From assembly GCA_016193045.1 (NCBI GenBank), contig JACPSW010000106.1, forward strand, positions 1-55,444: a DNA stretch of 55,444 bases. Reading direction: 5' to 3'. Under the pieces are notes generated by a model. It searched no databases and was not told the origin of the DNA. It was given only the letters and a program-made list of their open reading frames with translations. Both the position numbers and the translations under genes were made by a program. Source of the DNA: Candidatus Rokuibacteriota bacterium. Lineage in GTDB: Bacteria > Methylomirabilota > Methylomirabilia > Rokubacteriales > CSP1-6. Shown one piece after another: positions 52,650 through 55,444 of the stretch (position 1 is its first letter; each line of letters opens with the position of its first letter).

Positions 52650-54434
52650 TCACGCGCCGGCGGACCCACGCCGCAGTGCGTTAGTCGGGGCCAGGATCTT
52701 TCGGCGCTTGACGTCCCAGACCCCGCGCGCCGTCAGGCGGACCTCGGGCAGGAAATCGGCCGTCAGGAAGAGGAGCGTGAAGAGCGGGTCGTGGAAGGGG
52801 TAGCCCCGCGCCTTCAGGAGCCCCAGGAGTTCCCGCTCGCGCGCGGCCAGGGCCGGCAGGGGCGCGGCCGCCATGATCCCGCCCAGGGGGAGCGCCAGCT
52901 CGTAGATCGCCCGCCCTCCCTCGACGAGGACGATCCCCCCCTTGAGCGCGAGCAAGCGGTTCGCCGCCTGAGCCATGGCCGATGGGTCGCGGCCCAGGAC
53001 CAGGACCTGGAAGTCCGTGCTGAGCGTCGTGGCCAGGCCGTCGAGCCTCGGGGCGAACCCGGCGACCACGCCCCGGCAGATCCAGCGTCCCTGGCGGTCC
53101 AGGAGCGCCGCCAGCAGGTCCCCCTCCGCGGCCGCCCGCTCCTCGAGGCGGGTGATCACGGTGCTGACGAGCCTCAACACGGGCTTCCGCCGGCCGGAGA
53201 GCAGCCCGAAATCCTCGGCGCTCACGCGGAACCTCCGCGCGAACCGCGCGGCCGGCGTAGCGAAGATACGCCCCCACGGCGGCTCGGGGACGTTCGCGAC
53301 GAGCCTCCCGCCCTCGGCGACAACCCGCCCCCGCGCCATGACGGTCTCGGGCGCCGGCTCGCTCAGATCGCGCAGAAACAGGATGTCGGCGGATCGGCCC
53401 GGGGCGATCCCGCCGATCTCATGGTCCAACCCGTAGTACGCCGCCGGATTGAGCGTGACCATCCGGTAGGCGTCGATCGGCGGAACTCCCTCCTGCATGG
53501 CGACGCGCACGAGATGATCCACGAACCCGTGCTCGGCCACGAAGGCCGGGCTCGACCCGTCCGTGGTCAGCATGAGGCGCGAGACGAGTCCGGGGGCGTC
53601 CTTGAGCGCCCCGAACAGCGACTTGAGATCGGGCCGCAGCGAGGACTGCCTCAGCATGACCGCGATCCCGGCGCGGGCCCGCTCCAGGGCCTCCTGGGCG
53701 GTGATGGGCTCGTGGCAGGAGGCGATCCCCACCGCGGCGAGCCCCTGGAGCTTCTCACCCGAGGCTCCCGCCGTATGCCCCTCGATCCGCTTCCGCCGCG
53801 ACGCCGCCAGGGCGAGCCGCTCCAGGATGCCCCGATCGCCTTCCAGGGCCTCGGGCCAGCGCGTGATCTCCCCCACCGCCGCCACCCGCGGATCGTCCAG
53901 GAGACGGGCGAGCGTGCCGACGGCAAAGCGCCGCGCCTCGCCGTTCGAGCGGGACTGGGCGTGCACGCGCGCCCACCAGTAGAACTGGAGCGGCAGGCGG
54001 GCCAACGCGCTGACCGCCGCCTCGAAGCCCCGCGAGCCGGCGAGCTCGTACACCGGCAGGTTGTCGGCGAAGATCGTCGTGGTCCCGAGCGGCAGGACGT
54101 GGCGGGCGAGAACCGCCGGCGTGACGAGGTTCCACGGATGGGAGTGGGGCTCGACGTAGCCGGGGCAGAGAATCCGGCCGCGGGCCGAGATGACCTCGGT
54201 GCGCGGGCCGACCATGTCGGCGCGGCTCCCGACGTAGGCGATCCGCTCCCCCTTGATCGCCACGTTGGCGGGATAGCACTCCCCGGTGTAGACGTTGAGG
54301 AGCGTCCCGTCCCGGATGTAGCGATCGGCCGGCGCCTTCCCCCGCGCGACGGCGGCGAGGGCCTGCCGCTCCCGGACCCACGACCCGACCGCAAGGGTCG
54401 GGTGCCCGCTAAGGTGGCTCGCCTTCGCTCGCAT
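52650..54434 (-). CDS. Adenine-deaminase-like amidohydrolase
   Basis: A 594-residue metal-dependent amidohydrolase related to Ade. RDGTLLNVYTGECYPANVAI begins the family pattern. The metal site is PGYVEPHSHPWNL, with HxH where Ade has HVH. IEGHTAGASGEKLQGLAAVG and ASCHEPITAQEALE match the Ade GHAPGL and SDHE blocks, and VSRLMLTTDGSS the metal-binding Asp. The C-terminal Ade domain (GGIVLVEGGRAIYELALPLGGIM) is present. The ATG at 54434 lies inside repeat-like hairpin sequence and the first 25 residues look non-homologous, so the true start is uncertain. The substrate may differ from adenine. Confidence 0.8.
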   Translation of the reverse strand: MRAKASHLSGHPTLAVGSWVRERQALAAVARGKAPADRYIRDGTLLNVYTGECYPANVAIKGERIAYVGSRADMVGPRTEVISARGRILCPGYVEPHSHPWNLVTPAVLARHVLPLGTTTIFADNLPVYELAGSRGFEAAVSALARLPLQFYWWARVHAQSRSNGEARRFAVGTLARLLDDPRVAAVGEITRWPEALEGDRGILERLALAASRRKRIEGHTAGASGEKLQGLAAVGIASCHEPITAQEALERARAGIAVMLRQSSLRPDLKSLFGALKDAPGLVSRLMLTTDGSSPAFVAEHGFVDHLVRVAMQEGVPPIDAYRMVTLNPAAYYGLDHEIGGIAPGRSADILFLRDLSEPAPETVMARGRVVAEGGRLVANVPEPPWGRIFATPAARFARRFRVSAEDFGLLSGRRKPVLRLVSTVITRLEERAAAEGDLLAALLDRQGRWICRGVVAGFAPRLDGLATTLSTDFQVLVLGRDPSAMAQAANRLLALKGGIVLVEGGRAIYELALPLGGIMAAAPLPALAARERELLGLLKARGYPFHDPLFTLLFLTADFLPEVRLTARGVWDVKRRKILAPTNALRRGSAGA

Positions 54435-54454
54435 CTTGCGTGCCGGCAAGCCTG

Positions 54455-54850
54455 TCAGCGGACATCGACGACGATCTCGCGCTCGCGCGGCCCATCCAGC
54501 TCCACGAGCGCGATGCCCTGCCAGGTGCCGAGGAGCAGGCGCCCGTCCTTCAGCGGGATCACCTGGGACGTGCCGAGCAGGGTCGACGCCAGATGGGCGG
54601 CGGCGTTGTCATCCACCTTGTCGTGCTCCCACACGCCCTCGGGAATGAGCTTATCGAGCAGGCTCAGGATGTCGGTACGAAACCCCGGGTCCGCGTTCTC
54701 GTTGATGATGAGCGCCGCGGTGGCGTGGCGCGCGAAGACCGTGCAAACGCCTTCCTTCGCCTTCGAAGCCGTGACCACCGCCATCACCTGGCGCGTGATG
54801 TCCAAGACCTCCCGCCGCTTGGTCGTCCTGACCGTGATCGTCTGCTGCAT
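54455..54850 (-). CDS. yjbQ: YjbQ family protein (UPF0047)
   Basis: A 131-residue single-domain protein with the family signature GVCTVFARHATAALIINENADP and a C-terminal LLLGTWQGIALVELDGPRERE. E. coli YjbQ has weak thiamin phosphate synthase activity, but the physiological role is unclear. It lies three bp after the lipoyl-domain gene. Confidence 0.94.
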   Translation of the reverse strand: MQQTITVRTTKRREVLDITRQVMAVVTASKAKEGVCTVFARHATAALIINENADPGFRTDILSLLDKLIPEGVWEHDKVDDNAAAHLASTLLGTSQVIPLKDGRLLLGTWQGIALVELDGPREREIVVDVR

Positions 54851-54853
54851 CGG

Positions 54854-55093
54854 CTACGCCGCGTCGTCGATGAGGCCGACGACGCTCCCGACCGGGGTCG
54901 TCTGCCCGGCTGGGACCTTGATCTCGACCACCACTCCCGCCACCTCCGCCTCGATCACCACGTCGGCCTTCTCCGTCTCCACCTCCAGGAGCGGCGCGCC
55001 CGGGCTCACGCGGTCGCCGACCTTCACGAGCCACGCCTTGACGTCGCACTCGAGGGTGTCCATTCCGAGCTTCGGGATCCTGATCTCGTGCAT
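54854..55093 (-). CDS. Stand-alone lipoyl/biotinyl domain protein
   Basis: A 79-residue single lipoyl domain of about the usual domain length. The attachment lysine is Lys42 in VETEKADVVIEAEV, the lipoyl-type ETEKA form rather than the biotin-type AMKM. No catalytic E2 domain is fused. It may be a free carrier for a dehydrogenase complex encoded elsewhere. It heads the set lipoyl-yjbQ-amidohydrolase. Confidence 0.92.
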   Translation of the reverse strand: MHEIRIPKLGMDTLECDVKAWLVKVGDRVSPGAPLLEVETEKADVVIEAEVAGVVVEIKVPAGQTTPVGSVVGLIDDAA

Positions 55094-55096
55094 ACA

Positions 55097-55166
55097 CTCG
55101 GAGGGGGGCTACGCCCCCCTTCCGATGCCTCCCCCCAGATTGCGCGGGCGAAGCCCGCGCTCGAAC
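55097..55166. repeat. GC-hairpin intercistronic repeat, copy D
   Basis: It begins CTCGGAGGGGGGCTACGCCC, followed by a CCTCCCCCC run and the hairpin GCGCGGGCGAAGCCCGCGCT. It lies four bases upstream of the lipoyl gene start. Confidence 0.85.
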
Positions 55167-55211
55167 GCTTCGTCCCCACCGAGCGGTGGGGAAATGGTGT
55201 CCGACATCTTG

Positions 55212-55430
55212 CTAGCCTGCATTATTCACGAACCATCGTCGAGTTCAGCGGACGGGGCCTGTCGCAGGGCGCAGCCCCCGTGGGTCCGGCTCCGTCACCC
55301 ACTCGCCCGAACGCCGCGCTGCGCGCGGCGGACGAGACGAGGGGGGCCCACTGCGCGCGGCCCCCTGGGGACTGCGCCCTGCGCCACCCGCCCGCTCGCG
55401 CCATCGCCGTTCGTGAATAATGCGCGCTAG
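55212..55430. mobile_element. MITE-like element with CTAG borders, copy 2
   Basis: A 219-bp segment with CTAG at 55212-55215 and 55427-55430, and inner terminal inverted repeats ATTATTCACGAA (55221-55232) and TTCGTGAATAAT (55410-55421). The interior matches copy 1 at 38339-38554 closely (GGGGCCTGTCGCAGGGC, CACCCACTCGCCCGAACGCC, GACGAGGGGGGCCCACTGCG). No transposase is encoded. Confidence 0.8.
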
Positions 55431-55444
55431 ACCTTCGCGAGCAG

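Overview
The window is GC-rich bacterial chromosome from a Gram-negative-type cell: it has lipoproteins, type IV pilins, mraZ-to-ftsZ division genes, and a MurE with the DNPR motif of meso-diaminopimelate enzymes. The gene neighbourhoods (mtnA, a two-domain SagB, YggT/DivIVA/DUF167, serA-hisZ-purA, three PilX-like pilins) and the abundant GC-hairpin repeats fit a Rokubacteria/Methylomirabilota-like lineage. That taxonomic call is inference and has not been tested by any search.

Region 1 (1-6350, mostly + strand). A tRNA-Glu and a small secreted FxLYD-like protein come first. A stretch follows that is bounded by a 45-bp direct repeat of the 3' half of tRNA-Lys (667-711 and 6244-6288). It carries a short retropepsin-like protease, then three start/stop-overlapped genes (sensor kinase, NtrC-type sigma-54 activator, trypsin-like lipoprotein), then a DUF1344 protein and two broken tyrosine-integrase C-termini beside the intact tRNA-Lys. 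It looks like a decayed tRNA-integrated element.

Region 2 (6362-34928, all - strand). This is one very long, tightly packed run starting at a strong mraZ promoter followed by three 20-bp-phased MraZ-like boxes: mraZ, rsmH, ftsL, ftsI, murE, murF, mraY, murD, ftsW, [no murG], murC, murB, ftsQ, ftsA, ftsZ, pgeF, yggS, proC, yggT, divIVA, DUF167, mtnA and a double SagB-type oxidoreductase. A second gene set follows: aminotransferase, serA, hisZ, purA and a small lipoprotein. Together these cover lipid II synthesis, divisome assembly, and proline, serine, histidine and purine metabolism. The murG slot holds 335 bp of non-coding sequence with long inverted repeats. Several intercistronic gaps carry copies of one GC-hairpin repeat.

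Region 3 (35323-44822, - strand). A stand-alone receiver protein, a P5C-type aldehyde dehydrogenase and an M48 lipoprotein protease are followed by a pilin locus. The locus has a PilW-like gene, then a sigma-54-type promoter, PilV, another PilW and three tandem PilX-like paralogues that share near-identical blocks. A 216-bp MITE-like element with CTAG borders sits exactly at the stop codon of the last paralogue.

Region 4 (44988-55444, - strand). A catabolic set comprises a lone lipoyl domain, YjbQ, an adenine-deaminase-like amidohydrolase, an oligopeptide-type ABC importer (binding protein and two permeases, no ATPase seen), an aldehyde dehydrogenase, an amidase and a 3-hydroxyacyl-CoA dehydrogenase. 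The second MITE copy lies at the right edge.
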